From the NCBI GenBank assembly GCA_030490835.1, contig CM059971.1, positions 38,054,012 through 38,118,011 on the forward strand: a stretch of 64,000 nucleotides of DNA, written 5' to 3'. The position numbers and the translations under genes were made by a program. Below the pieces are notes generated by a model. It saw only the letters and a program-made list of their open reading frames with translations, made no database searches and was not told where the DNA came from. The first letter of the stretch is position 1, and every line of letters starts with the position of its first letter. The stretch comes from Annona cherimola (Eukaryota > Streptophyta > Magnoliopsida > Magnoliales > Annonaceae). Of this stretch, positions 1 to 12,908 are shown one piece after another.

Positions 1-640
1 TCAAAACCCCAATATCAGACCTTTAAGGCTGCATACTCACTTAATGCAGAGATGTCACTTCAACTACCGAAAATTGATCGGATAAAATCGCCATTAAAAC
101 AAGTGTAATCGAAATTAACACCTTTACTAGAGCAAATGATAGGGCTAGGCCAAAACAAGCCCTTGAAGGACTCTTGGTCCAGAAAGAAGCCTTGGGTAAG
201 AAGCAGCCTCGGCCAGGAAGAGGTCTCAACCTAAGAGCCTTACATGGAAGGGCATTCGCTAGAGAAGCCTCATCCAGAAAGACCCTCGGCCAAGTTGCAA
301 GTAATGATGAGAGCACCTTGAGCCATCTCAACAACATCATGTTTGTCTCCTTCACCTCCTCTAGTGGCCAATCGGTGAAATCGCAATAGCCATCTGCCCC
401 AGCTTCACAACAAAACATGGCTTTCATGATCGTGACATGGTTGGCTACCATTAAGTTCTCTTGCCATCTCCATCAATGTCAGCATCATTTGTCTTGTCCT
501 TCATGTTCAATCGGCGATTCTAAGTACCCCTTCTCAGTCTATCTCTCCAAGCTAAGTAGGAGATTCGCCCTCATATGCAAGATTGAGGGAAATCTCCTAA
601 AACCCTTTCCCAATTCATGAGAAGCCCTTAAGGGTTAAAA
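1..640. other. Unassigned, GC-richer stretch at window edge
   Basis: This stretch is visibly richer in G and C than the next kilobases. It contains a 136-codon open frame on the minus strand (451 down to 41) and shorter frames on the plus strand. None shows a domain or motif I recognise, and the frames overlap on both strands, as expected by chance in GC-richer DNA. It may be a remnant of a repeat or of a gene cut by the window edge. I see no promoter or splice structure that would support a gene. Confidence 0.3.
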
Positions 641-3185
641 AAAAAAGGAACGGTATTGCGGTCATTCAAGATTTTGAGGACATTCCCTTTAAAACGTGAA
701 TATGTTTGATTTTTTTAATGAAACTTATACTAAAGATATATGAAGTCTCAATCTATTCTATACAGTTAGTAAACCAACCACTAAAGCATATGCAAATATA
801 ATTTTTTATTCTTTAATATTTTTTTAAAAATATTTATGTAGAAAATATTATCTTTTAGTAAGATTTCATTATAATCGGTAAAGCTGAGAAAATATTATCT
901 CAAGTATATATTACATTATTTAAAGTATATATAAATAAGATGTTCTCAAGTATAATAATTTTTAATTTATTTTTTAAAATTTTAAAATTTCTTATTCTTT
1001 TAATTTTTTGAATATAACTAAGTTTAACAACATCTCACAACATCTAATAGTATCTTACCTAATTTAAAAGAACTTGACGGTATCTAATAGAATTTACTAA
1101 CATCTAACAAAATCTAACTTTTAATTTATTTCGGTATCGGTGTGGAGGGCTAATATCGTTTACACCTCCCTCAAAAGTTACTGATTTTTAAAAAATAAAA
1201 ATATATTTATATCCAAAAATTATGAAAATTTAACTGTCCAAAAAAGTTAAATTTTTTTGTAAATGATTAATTAAATCAAGACAATATTTTTATAAGAAAA
1301 AAGTTGAGAACATTAAGATGCACATATTAGTGTAGGATAAAAATGTGTTTATACAGTATAAACATTCTAATCAACTATACATGATTCTAAAACATTCTAA
1401 TCTCTTATACATATCCTAAAAATAGATTATTTTAATATTTTTGTTTGAAAAATTTCAACTGTACGTCCATAATCATTTTAGATCATTTGGTCCCAAAAAC
1501 ATATTTCGAAAATTATTGTGTTAATCTAGGTGCACTTAATATATGAACCAATTTTTACTGTCTTAGAAATATGAACATATATTTATTTTGAATTTTTAAA
1601 TATATGAATATGTTGGTCATTTAAAAAATAAAACTAAAAAAAATGTAATCAAATTTGTTATGTGTCCGGTCGCATGTGAAGGATGAGTGTCCAATTGTAA
1701 CTTTTCTAAAGAAAATAGTTATTCCAATACATTATCCTTAATTGATTAAAAGAGTCCGAAGGGATACAGACTTCTATGTTTATATGCACTGTCCAGAAAT
1801 AGTTAATGGCGGAGAGAAAAGAAGACCTGTATAACTATATATTGGGAATTTCTCTTTTAATTTAAACATATTTATGTCCATTCGAATAATTTTATATGTA
1901 TAAAAATACTTTAGTATTTAACTCGAATACACGAAAATTACAAGAACTATTTTATCAACAATTTTGTGAGTAATTTTGCATAATTTAGTTGGTAATTGCG
2001 TGAAGTTGATGCGAAATTTATTAAAAGTATTCTTTTCTCAAAATATGGCGGTAAATATTACATTGAATAATTTTATGATCTTTTCGCTTGAAATTAAATA
2101 ATTAATTATTTATTACAACAGAATAATATTAATATAAAACAATTTGAGGAATATGATCTAATGACCTATTAAAATAACCTGGGCTGAATCACATGGCTTT
2201 TTAATTGTTTGACTAACTTAAATTAGTGCTATGTGTGTACAGGTCTAAGTGCACTACCAGAGCACGGTGGCAATGGTAGAAAAATGCATGATCACAACCT
2301 ATCAAATAATTGAAAAAAGAAAAAAAAACATGTAGATCGGCACCAGTGTCTTCTCCAATCAACAATAAGAACATCGGATATCAATGCCTCTAATTTGTCT
2401 CTGCAAATGACCATTCACACATTCACGCCCATGGGAAATCTAATGTGAGCTGCACATGGCTATTCCATCAGTGGTGGTTGATTTTCAATCTCAGTCGTCT
2501 GTTTTTGATTCTCAAACCAAAGTTGCAGCTTACCCAAAATAAAATCTAAGTACGTTAGCATATTCAGCGGTAAAAATCACCCATTCCAATCATCATGGCC
2601 GTAGACACCCTCAAAAAGTAAGAAGACTCATGTCATCAGCTATTCAACCTGGAAATCCATCTCCCAGCAGATGAAATCAGCGTGTGAGGAGATTGAAGCA
2701 TGTAGGTGCGAGTAAATGTGCATAAATCTAAACTCTTTGATCAACTTTTTCTATTTTCAAATTTACCCAAAATTATCATAGCGATTCAACGGAAATGAAA
2801 GGCGGATGTGAGGCTTGCCCTCAATCTTTCCGTGAAAGAGCTTCTTATAAATTGAGACCCACAGACCCTCACACCCAAAATTTTCTTTTGCGAAAAATGC
2901 CCTCTTACATCTCAACCTTTCGTGACAAATTAACAGATGAGCCTCATTGATCATTTCTCGGTTTTGATAGAATTGGCTCCCATATTTAGGGAAAAAAACC
3001 CTTTTTTTAAAATTTCAATGGCAACATGTTTTTTTATATTCATATAATATAATTATCTCCACTGATATTATAAGTAAACTTTGAGACATTCTTATAATTT
3101 TCTTAACAACAATCTTTCAAATATCTCAAACACTTCAATCAGTGGACAGCAGCAGATGCTCCTACAAACAGAGAAAAAAAATAAT
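641..3185. other. AT-rich intergenic DNA, no gene seen
   Basis: Long A/T runs and stop codons occur in all frames. No domain, RNA gene or clear terminal repeat was recognised. The 63-codon minus frame at 2763-2954 is the longest and has no recognisable content. Confidence 0.5.
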
Positions 3186-3313
3186 ATTACCACATAATAC
3201 CACCACGCTATACTACAACTGCCGCTTATAAAATTTTGGGTCAAAAAACATTACTACAAAATGCCACCACACTATATTACAATTCTTGTCTACAAAATTT
3301 TGGGTAAAAATCT
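3186..3313. repeat. Direct tandem duplication, about 64-bp unit
   Basis: Two adjacent imperfect copies start at about 3186 and 3250. Both contain a run reading attac-acaaaatgccaccac (or close to it), then an A/C-rich segment, then aaaattttgggt. Differences are scattered single bases, so the duplication is not recent. No coding content is seen. Confidence 0.6.
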
Positions 3314-4255
3314 CAGCAATAGAATTAGAAACATCCGTGACTAAACGAGCGCGCTCAATGGCAACATGTTAGCGATGGAGAAGTGGAAAAAATTGAAAAA
3401 ATGTAGACATGGCATTCATTCTTCACCACAAACCTTTGCCCTCCTGACTTGGTCCATGTCTGACCATCGCATCATTGTACGTGGATGCCTGCTCATCTGA
3501 CTTCATCCCATCATTGCAGCATCTGCACACCGTCTGCACTGCGTTTACCACCGGTAATTCAAGATCGTACGTCATTCACAACTTGATTGAATGAATTGAC
3601 AATTATCGGCAAAAGATAATAATTTCAAGCCTTTTTAAGGAAAAAGAAAGATTTGCTAAGAGGATTTGAGTGCCCCACACAACCATGATGATGGTGATGA
3701 TTATTATTATTATTATTGCTATGGCCGTGGCTGAAATCTAGATACAAATAAATAATTATTTGAGGTCAGCCAGGTATAATTAATCCAAGCCGTTCATTTT
3801 TTTTTATCTTGGCTAATTTGATTTTAAGGTTTAGAAATCGTATTTAATTGAACATTTAAGTGGGCTATAAATTAACTTATCTCAGAATTTCTCTCCTCCA
3901 ACGGGCACAAAAATCTGATTGAGTGAAGGCAATCGTTGGTGGCAATAACAATGATCTCAAATGTCCATCCATTGCATGCCCCCCACGGCTTAGCCTCGCT
4001 AGTAGTAAGCTGTGGCTCATGGCCACCGCTTTTCTGTAATTAAAAAAAAAAAAAAAAATGCCCAATCCATTTCAGCAGTACCATTACGCAAGTGCAAAAA
4101 GTCAAAAATGCATGCAAAAACAAGCTCGTCTACGTCCAAAGAAGCATGCACGGAACGAATGCTCTGCGGTTGGTGTAACGCATGTGGTTAAAAACATCTG
4201 TGGCTAACGCTTATGGGAGACGATAAGATAAGAGCAGGTACTCGGTCCGACAGGT
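3314..4255. other. Intergenic DNA with an (ATT)n microsatellite
   Basis: No gene is recognised. A short ATT microsatellite lies at about 3700-3718, and a poly-A tract lies near 4041-4056. Confidence 0.45.
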
Positions 4256-4628
4256 GAAGCCAGTGCTGAATAAATATCTTATTTAGCATACTTCAAAAAT
4301 TCTATTTAAAATAATTATTTTTATTTTTTTCTTCGTAAACTTATTTATTTAAGTGTATTTAATGTATAAATCAAGTTTCACCATTTTTGGATGTGTGTAT
4401 ATTATTTTTTGGATTTTTAAAAATAAGGATATTTTAAATACATATATACACATAGACGTCTAAAAATCTCAAAAAATAGATAAATATATTCAAAAATGGT
4501 AAAACTTGGTCCATATGTTAAATACATTTAGATAAATAAATGCACGAAGAAAAAAATAAAAAAATTTGTTGTAAATAAGTTTTTTAAGATAGGCTAAATT
4601 GAGTATTTACTTAGCCCAGGCTAACAGG
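4256..4628. mobile_element. Foldback MITE-like element
   Basis: The two halves are long imperfect inverted repeats of each other. The left arm, starting near 4257 with agccagtgctgaataaat, pairs with the right arm ending near 4628, whose reverse complement starts agcctgggctaagtaaat. Pairing continues through the T-rich segments, through a shared ccaagttttaccatttttg-like block, and into the centre near 4440. There is no coding capacity. A half copy lies at 14835-15012. No target-site duplication could be fixed, so the superfamily is unknown. Confidence 0.55.
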
Positions 4629-5489
4629 ATCACTCTTCCTTTAAAAAGTGCATTATTTATAATATGTTTTTTTGATATTTGAACCATCAATTATATTCTA
4701 GTTAAAATTTGATATCATAACAATCAAATTTTAATTATTTTTATGAGCTTTAATAATTATGCTTTTTAAAATAAGTTTATGATGTATGAATTTAATTTGA
4801 AAAATCAGTAGTTAATATTGCAAAAAGCAGTATTATGCATTTAACAATTTAAGTCTTGATGTTGATTATAACCGATGATGGACGAATCCAACATATTTCA
4901 TTTTTCCTGTAGTGATTTAAATATGAAAAACTTGATTAATTCGTGGTTCAGATCTTCCATTACGTCTTACGAAAACTTAGTTTCAAAAATGCCCCATCTA
5001 AGGAAAACGGCGTTGTGCTCTTCAAAATTCGGTTCCAGTGCTTATTCAGTAACATTATCTTCTATTTGTTCTTCGGTTATGTTTTAACGAGGGTTTATAA
5101 ATTATCTTGACAGAAATAATATTTGAGATTTCATTAACAATCGAAGATACTGTCAAATATGTCTAATTATTAAACAAGTTAGAACAGGATAAGGAACTCA
5201 TGTGAAAGAAATACTGTTGAAAGAACTGGGTCAACTTTAATCAGGAATCCTTGTAGATGAGCAAAGAAAAAAGGCCAGGGCCAGAGCTGGTAGCATTGGG
5301 AGGATCCTTGTAGAATTGCCATCTTTAGTGAGAAGAAGAAGTACAGGAAGCAGAAGTTCAGCTTATGTATTTACAAAGTGCAATGCAGACTCTAGCAAAG
5401 TCAACAAACAAATATTGTGGTGACAAAGAAGGGACTTTGTGGAATTGAGGATAGACAAGGGAAGGAAATTGAAGAGAACTCATAATTTA
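4629..5489. other. AT-rich intergenic DNA
   Basis: No gene is recognised. A 70-codon plus frame at 4875-5087 has no recognisable domain. The 5200-5460 part is purine-rich but not coding in any convincing frame. Confidence 0.4.
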
Positions 5490-6031
5490 GGTAATTTACT
5501 GATATACTAACTTAGTTCGATGTTAATTGTCGATATAGGCATATTATTTCAAAAATCGCACATTACTCCCACAAAGTTAGCCAAAATTACTTGTGTACCC
5601 ATGACACCTCTTTTGTCATCAGAAATTGTTAACGCATGCATTAAAATTTTGAATAATGATAAAAATGGTCATATTTAAAGCTTTATTAGAATCTCATAGT
5701 TTATAAAATACTCAGTTGTATAGGTGGAAAAGGTTTACTTAGGGAAATATATGTCAGCAATTAACATGGGTACCCAAATAGTTTTGGCAAAACTTTACAG
5801 GAGTGATATGTAGTTCGTGAAACAATATGAGTATATTAGTAATTACCATCAAACTAATTAGGTATATTAGTAAATTATATTTTTTATTTAACAATCGTTA
5901 AATTTCCATAATTAACATGGGTGTATAAGCAATTTTGGTAAAATTTTGTGAGACTAATATGCAATTTATGAAACAATATGTATACATCAGAAATTAGCAT
6001 CAAATTAAATGAGTATATTAGCAAATTACCC
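5490..6031. mobile_element. Foldback element with an internal repeat of one arm
   Basis: The left end (about 5490-5600, starting ggtaatttactgatatac) is the inverted complement of the right end (about 5925-6031, reverse complement starting gggtaatttgctaatatac). A third copy of the arm lies at about 5756-5878, in the same orientation as the right arm. All copies share tgtttcataaa-like and acccatgttaatt-like blocks. The element is non-coding and AT-rich, consistent with a non-autonomous DNA transposon. The target-site duplication is unclear. Confidence 0.55.
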
Positions 6032-6359
6032 TTATAATTATCCATTCTAGCACTGGCACTACCTACAACAAGTGTAGTTACTCATCCTTACTAAATGTTC
6101 ATTATATTATTAAAGTTATAATTCAAGCAATCATATACTACCACATGTTGTGCCACATAGGCAAAGGACCAATTCAGCCCCATTTGCGGTTAGGAAAGTC
6201 ATGTTCCCACTCAAAATCCTATGTAGCCCATGCATATCTCCATGAATAATGGAGAATGGGCAATATTCATTGACATATTTTCACTCCTTCCAAATGTGAA
6301 AGACTACTATAAAAAGGACATTAGTTCTTCTATCTCCACAAGAGTTCTACTCTGACCAG
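6032..6359. other. Intergenic flank of the solo LTR insertion
   Basis: No gene is recognised. The flank ends in actcg at 6360-6364, the probable target-site duplication partner of acttg at 12904-12908. Confidence 0.4.
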
Positions 6360-7626
6360 ACTCGTGTGGCGTCCCAACCTGAGCGTCATAACCTTATCTC
6401 AAGATCGTTCGACTGGTAAACGTGATCAGGATTGTTGCCCTGTCACACGGCGGGTTTTAATAGATATTTAACCAATTAAATATGTTTCCAAAGAAATATA
6501 TTTCATTCCATTTCTCATCTCATGCATATGTAGTTCATTTCCAACCAGTAATGTCATAGCTAAACATGATTTTCATAATATATTTCAAACCATCTCATAA
6601 ATCAGATGTCACTGCATGTATCATCATAGATGTCAACATAAAACATCAAGGTAAATTTACAATCATTCAACATAAGTTTTCATAAACATGAAACTTATGA
6701 TGTCTTTCCATTTCTTCAATGGATGGCTCCTGCTCCTTTGCCGGGTCTCTTCTTTCACCTGTCTATGGGTTCGGAAAACGAAAATGTGAGTCGAAACTCA
6801 ATAAGTAAGCTTATATTTTATAGGCAATTCATTTTGAAGGCATATTTATTTAAAGGTATTTTTCTCCTTTCAGTAGAGACACTTATCAAGTAATCAACTA
6901 CCTGTGGAGCAAAAACTTTTTCATAAATCATTCATACACATTTCATAAACATTTCATAAACATTTCATAAACTTTGGATGAGCAAATTCATTATTTCCAT
7001 TAATGACGTTATCCTTCATGTGACGGTACGCTAGCACGGGGAACACTCTTTCATAGCATGGTCCTTTCCATCCTTGATGCCGGACCTACCAACTTGGCAA
7101 CGTCAAGAGGGACTCCTTGTTCACTTACTACCTCAACTAGCCTACTTGATTTCCATTCCATGCATGACTTTTAGTCACCCTGGCATTATATACCCCCTTA
7201 CACATGAAACCTGTTATTCTCATGTAGAGAATTCTTTGCACTATCCCTTTTTAAACATAATTTCAATGAAACATTGTACAAATTCATGTTTTATCACATT
7301 TCAAGCATAATTGCGAAACAGTAAGCAATCATTTATTTCAATAGAAATAAACATTTCAATACGCATGTAGACAAGGAATGACCATCCTTAAATGCCTTAG
7401 AAAATATTTAAAACAAAACTTATTTAGAAAACTGCTTGCTTACCTCGCTTGATTAGCTTTCCGTTTCGCTTATTCCTTTGTCTTTACCTATATATATAAG
7501 AATGATATAACATTCATATATTTCCTTTGCTTGCATTCAATTCAGTTTTCCAACCCATTTTTATTAACATACATAATTTCTAATCCGTATTTCTTCGACT
7601 TCTCAAATCCTTTTGGGCATCAATAA

Positions 7627-9330
7627 TGTTGGAAACAATGTTTAAAACAAAACAAAATTGACCAAAGCATGAGTTTTGATGATTAACAAAGACTAATTTG
7701 AGTATATCAAGTTTACTAATGAGTTTGCCAAATGTTTTAAGGAACTGAAATAGTCAAGTCGATCCCCAAGTCGACTTGGACTTCGACTTAGGGTGAAGTC
7801 GATCCCAAAGTCGACTCCATTATCGACTTGAAACAGAACTTCAAAGGCAAAATCAAAACTGGAAGAATAGCAGGTGAAGTCGCAGGCTAAGTCGACTCCA
7901 CTTGCGACTTGGGAAGCCAAGTCGCAAACGAAGTCGACCTCACTATCGACTTCAGTCGAGAGAAAAACCTCCAGACCTGATTTTGGGGCACAAAGATGCC
8001 CAAGTCGCATATGAAGTCGACTCCAGGTGCGACTTAGGCGAAGTCGCAGACAAGGTCGACTCCATTCTCGACTTGAGACTTTCAAACTTCAAAGATGCAG
8101 ATTCAAGGTCATTCCAAGAATCCACTTGAATAATCCAAATCAAGATGCAAACACATTTTCAAAGAATAACTTGATTTATCTCAAGTTCAAGGCAACGATT
8201 CAAGTTCAAGATCAAATCAAGTCTATCAAGCCAAGGCAAAGATATAAGTATGTTTCAAATATTCAAGTCGTAAAGATCAAATGAGTCAGATGCAAAGCAA
8301 GGTGCATGAATCAATCATTCAAGAATCAAAAGGACTAAAGGAAGAAAGCCAAGTAAGATAGAAGCAAATCAAATGAAGATCAAAGCATTTTTAGCAAAGG
8401 CCGAGCCAAGTCGCAACCCAAGTCGACTCCAGGATCGACTTGAGTTGAAGTCTGAGGCCAAGTCGACCCAAGACTCAGACTTGGGAATCTGAAGAACTGG
8501 AGTCGCACACGAGGTCGACTCCAGGTGCGACTTGGAAGCCAAGTCGCAGGCCAAGTCGACTCCATCTTCGACTTGGAAAATAACGTTCGAATTTTTGAAC
8601 GTTGGAGATCATTTATTGCGCGCCAACCACCTCTACAACGTTCAAATCTTCCTCACTCTATAAAAGGACACTCAAACGAACGTGAAAAGATATACAAGAC
8701 TCTCATATACACTACTATACACATTACAAAGTCCAAGGAGAGAAAAGAAGTGCAAGAAAGAGTTTCTATTTTTTTTTCTCCATATTTGAGTGGTCCATAT
8801 ACATTCAAAGGAAGAAAGAGCTTCAAGTTGCAAGCTGCTTCATCGATACTCATCCAAGCTGCTTCTACAATTTCTTCCTCGAGCTCAACCTGCCTACACA
8901 TCTCTGTAAAGTGTAGTTTTTCTTATTTCAAAGTCTTGTTGTATTGAACTTGATTTAGCTTGAGTAGCTAAGATCAAGTATATGCAAAGTAGTGTATGAT
9001 TGGAGTGAAACTCATCACCTACTTGTGCTGTGTGTTGTATATGCGCCCTAGAGCTAAAATCTAGAAGAGAGCGGTGACTCTAAGTGTATTCGAGGAATAC
9101 ATAGTGGAACCCAAGTCACAACGGAGTGTGAGCTTGGAAGAGTGGAGTAGGGAAGGTTTGCCCGAACCACTATAAATCTTGTTTTCTGCTTCCTTTTACT
9201 GCTTTATCTTAATTGCTCTCTATTTGCTTTCAAAAGGGGATTAATCTTTCAAGGGGTTAAGACTTTAATTTACCAAAGAACCCAATTCACCCCTCCCCTC
9301 TTGGGTTTTGCCATCAACTCGGGACCAACA
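7627..9330 (+). mobile_element. SIRE/Maximus-like Copia solo LTR A
   Basis: The unit starts TGTTGG at 7627 and ends CCAACA at 9330, with a perfect 5-bp target-site duplication aataa (7622-7626 and 9331-9335). Length is 1704 bp. It has a TATA-like tataaaagg at 8659-8667 and a 3' end containing aattcacccctcccctcttg, typical in my experience of SIRE/Maximus Copia LTRs. The body carries many aagtcgac...cgactt modules (about 7754-8075 and 8407-8575). No internal domain or PBS follows, so it is a solo LTR. Frames of up to 140 codons inside are incidental. Confidence 0.85.
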
Positions 9331-10567
9331 AATAATACCTTAACCCTAGGGTATTTTACCCTACATAGCTTCCATAAATCATGCAATCTCATTTCCATAG
9401 CATTTTTAGCACCAAAATGAAGAAATCGGGTCATATACGTCACTTTGCATTCCATAGTTTCTAAAATTCATTTCTTAAGCTCAAAGCAACATATGTATTT
9501 CATTATAGCATATTTCTTAACCTAAACATATTATCAATTCAAAACAGCAACTGATTATTGGAATTCAAGATTTAACAAGTTGAGTTTTCAACTCAATAGT
9601 CATTCAAATCATCACTTTCACCATCTAAATCATGGAAATTCATGCATATAGCTTAATACCAATTCCATATTCAATCAAAGGCATATTGAATCATCATTTA
9701 AGAATTCTTTAAGCACCCATTTCATATTCAAAATCTTAGGGTTAAAAACTCATAATGAAAAGCTCAAATCAACACAATCACTTGCTTGATTGATGCCAAC
9801 ACAAACCCTAATCACTTGAGAGGTTTTCTCCACCAAATTTTCCTTCTTTTTCCCTTGCTTTTTCTTTTATTTTCTTCTTCCTTTGCTGGCCAAGAGGGGA
9901 CGTGAGCTGCTGTGCCTTGAGGAGATGGAGTCGAGCACTTAGAATTTTTCCAAAGCTTCATCCATGTGAACGTGGAACCCATTTATAAAGCTGGATATGA
10001 TCCAGCTGTGGGTCCCACTTGGCTGATTTTTCCACAGTAATTTAATGGGTGCTTATCCTCCTTGATGTGCTGGACATTTTACAACCAAGTAAAATATTTT
10101 TTTACCATTTTTTTAAAATCCAAAATTCTGCTCAATCTCAACCCTACATCTGTCCCCTTTGGTCACGTCCATTTCTGCCTTCATTTATCCAGATTTTTTC
10201 CATTTTTTATTAATCTCAATTTACGGGTAAATCATACACCTAATTAGAATTTAATTAATCCATTAATTTGGCATAAAAAATTAGCAAAAAATCATTATAA
10301 CAACATCAAAACATGGCACGTCCAATGCATAACATGCTGTCCACTTTTGCATCCATCCATGGCAGCTGCTGTTCATGAATTTTCTTGGATTTTTTCCACA
10401 TGATTAAATGCTCATTTATGTATCCCAACATGTCAGCTATATGTATGCATTATTTATAAAATAAAAAATTAAAAAAATCCAGCAATAGCACCTTAGAACG
10501 TCCATGTATTTCCACCCTTGTCTATGCTAGTTTGAGCTCTCCTTAGCCCCTTAAATGTGGACATTAA

Positions 10568-12141
10568 TGTTGAAAACATGTGGAAAATAAGTCAAGTCTA
10601 TGTTTTGATGATTAACAAATCAATTTGAGTAAGTTTTGGTTACTAACATGTTTGTGAAAATGATTAAAAGATATAGAAATGAAGAAAATGAAGCATGACA
10701 AGTCAAGTCGATTTCCAAGTCGACTCAGGCTTCGACTTAGGCCAAGTCGATCCTCAAGTCGACTCCGCTTGCGACTTGGGTGAAATCGCAGACCAAGTCG
10801 ACTCCAGCATCCACTTCGAAACATCATTTCCTTCAAAAGTTGAAATCGAGAACGAGAGCTGCCGAAGTCGCATCTCAAGTTGACTCCGCATGCGACTTGG
10901 GTGAAGTCGCAAACCAAGTCGACTCCAGCTTCGACTTCAGTGCGGAACTTGCAGATCAAGACGGCTCAATGCTAGATTCAAGTAGAAATGAAGATCAATT
11001 CGACTCAAACACTCAACATGGACCAAATAAGGATCAAATGAAGATCAAAGCAAGTAGGGCTGCATGAATCCATCATGTTGGATCATGAACACTTACATGG
11101 ACATCTTCCATGCATTCCAAGATTCAAATACTCAAGAACTCAAGAAAAGGAATCCAAGGTTTTCAATATAAATAATCATATAGTGTTCCAAAGAGATATA
11201 AATCAATGGAATAACATCAATATGAAGAAAATCAAGTGATCAAAATCATCTCTGAAGATTTCAAGTTCAACTAGCAAGCTGAAGAAGTGAAGTCGCACCC
11301 GAAGCCGACTTCACCTGCGACTTGGGTCAAGTTGAGGACCAAGTCGACCCAGATTGAAACTTGAAGAAGTTGCGGAGAGCCGAAGTCGCACCCGAAGTCG
11401 ACTCCACCTGCGACTTGGGTCGCAACGATTGGAAATTTTTCGAACGTTGGCGCATTAAATGCGCACCACCTACTTCCAAACGTTCGGATTCCCTCGCAAA
11501 TTATATAAGGCATTCAATATGAACGAGGAGGAAAGCTGAGAAATCATTGATTGAGCATAACTCTCATCTTTAAGAGCTTTAAGTGATCAAGTCAACGTTT
11601 AAAAGAAGAACCTTGCTTCCAAACTACCAAGAGCTGCTTGCTGAATCTCTAAGTCTACACTACAAGTTCTTCTCTGTGCCAAATTTGCCTCTACACAACA
11701 GTAAAGTGTAAAAACTTTCTTTCATTTTTATTGTTGTATTGAACTTGATTTAGTTTGGGTAACTAAGATCAAGTGTAAGCAAAGTAGTGTGTGATTGGAG
11801 TGGAACTCGTCACCTACTTGTGCTGTGTATTGTTGATGCCCTCTAGAGCTGGAATCTAGAAGAGAGCAGTGGCTCTAGTTGTATTTGTGAAATACGATAG
11901 TGGAACCCAAGTCACAAGAGGTGTGAGCTTGGAAAAGTGGAGTAGGGAGGTTGCCCAAACCACTATAAAATCTTGTGTGTTGATATTTATTTTTGCTCTC
12001 TACACTATATTGCTTTCCATTTTGTTTCTTCATAAAGGGGACTAGATTAATCTGGGGTAAAGTTTTTGTTTAAGTTTAAATTTTTAAATACCCAATTCAC
12101 CCCTCCCCTCTTGGGTAATTGCCATTAACTCGGGACCAACA
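10568..12141 (+). mobile_element. SIRE/Maximus-like Copia solo LTR B
   Basis: The unit starts TGTTGA at 10568 and ends CCAACA at 12141, with a perfect 5-bp target-site duplication attaa (10563-10567 and 12142-12146). Length is 1574 bp. It shares with LTR A the start (ttttgatgattaacaaa), the aagtcgac modules (about 10705-10935 and 11290-11415), a TATA-like tatataagg at 11502-11510, and the 3' end aattcacccctcccctcttg. Length and body differences show it is a separate insertion, not a duplicate of LTR A. It lies inside the Gypsy solo LTR 6365-12903. Confidence 0.85.
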
Positions 12142-12908
12142 ATTAATGCATGAATAATTCATGGGATTTTTGCATTTTATAATTATGCATAAAATACCCT
12201 GCATTGCACCTGCATTTGACACCTATTTGGTCCATTAAAAATTGTATTAATTCCATGTACTCTAACATTTAATACATGGTACTCTTTAGGTGTAAAAGTC
12301 AGCTATACACATCTTTTCCAATTCAGGTATTTTTCCATCATAATATGCTTAATATAAACCTTACAAAATTTTAATCTCATGATTTCATTCAATCGTTTCA
12401 AATTTCATCTCAATCCGATTTTCTTAGCTCAAGTTATAGTCGTTCGAAGTTAAATGTTAGATTTGAGATATGATTAATAAATCATAACACCAATTTCATC
12501 AAGAATTTTCATAACCCAATAATTTCATAATATCAAGCCCAACATTATTAACTTCCATATCAAATTTCACTTGAATCCGCCTTACAGGCGTTGAGTTATG
12601 AATTTTCTATGATTTTCTAACATAATTCTATAATTTCCACTTCAATCTCCATTAATTAAATCATGAAAATTAGACTAAACATTCATGCCACATTAGCATT
12701 TTTAATCTTCATTATGCCCCTTTAGTCACCTTGACTCATATTGGGCTCCGGGGATTAAATTTTTAATGACCATTCTTAATTGAACCCTAATTGCAAAATA
12801 TCATAAAATCCTAAAATCATCCAAAAATTCCATTTAATCATATATAAGTCACATGTACATGTTCAATGCACACATTGAATCCTCCTTAGGTTGGGGTTTT
12901 ACAACTTG

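Larger units (their letters stand above)
6365..12903 (-). mobile_element. Gypsy-type solo LTR, split by two nested solo LTRs
   Basis: Read on the minus strand, the unit begins TGTAAAACCCCAACC and ends GGTTGGGACGCCACA, giving TGT...ACA ends. It is flanked by acttg (12904-12908) and actcg (6360-6364), a 5-bp duplication with one transition. Removing the two nested insertions and their duplications leaves roughly 3.25 kb. The 3' end (6414-6454) shares a conserved block with the LTRs at 52186, 60606 and 58911. A pyrimidine-rich tract at about 9830-9890 resembles the purine-rich leader of such LTRs on the minus strand. No internal gag or pol lies nearby, so this is a solo LTR. The Gypsy assignment is by similarity to the LTR next to a gag remnant at 60 kb. 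Confidence 0.65.

Noticed and set aside
41..451. 136-codon minus frame at the window start
   Set aside because: No domain or homologue is recognised, and it overlaps open frames on the other strand. It was kept only as part of an unassigned stretch.
6414..6454. Conserved LTR 3' block considered as a tRNA-derived gene
   Set aside because: It has no cloverleaf or A and B boxes in the right order. It is shared only among LTR ends.
7693..8085. 130-codon minus frame and neighbours in LTR A
   Set aside because: They translate the aagtcgac repeat modules in several frames, so they reflect repeat periodicity and not coding.
7754..8575. Regular aagtcgac spacing considered as a CRISPR array
   Set aside because: Spacing is irregular, the spacers are related to each other, the modules lie in a plant LTR with target-site duplications, and there are no cas genes.
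8525..8947. 140-codon plus frame in LTR A
   Set aside because: It spans module sequence, TATA box and leader of a solo LTR and shows no domain.
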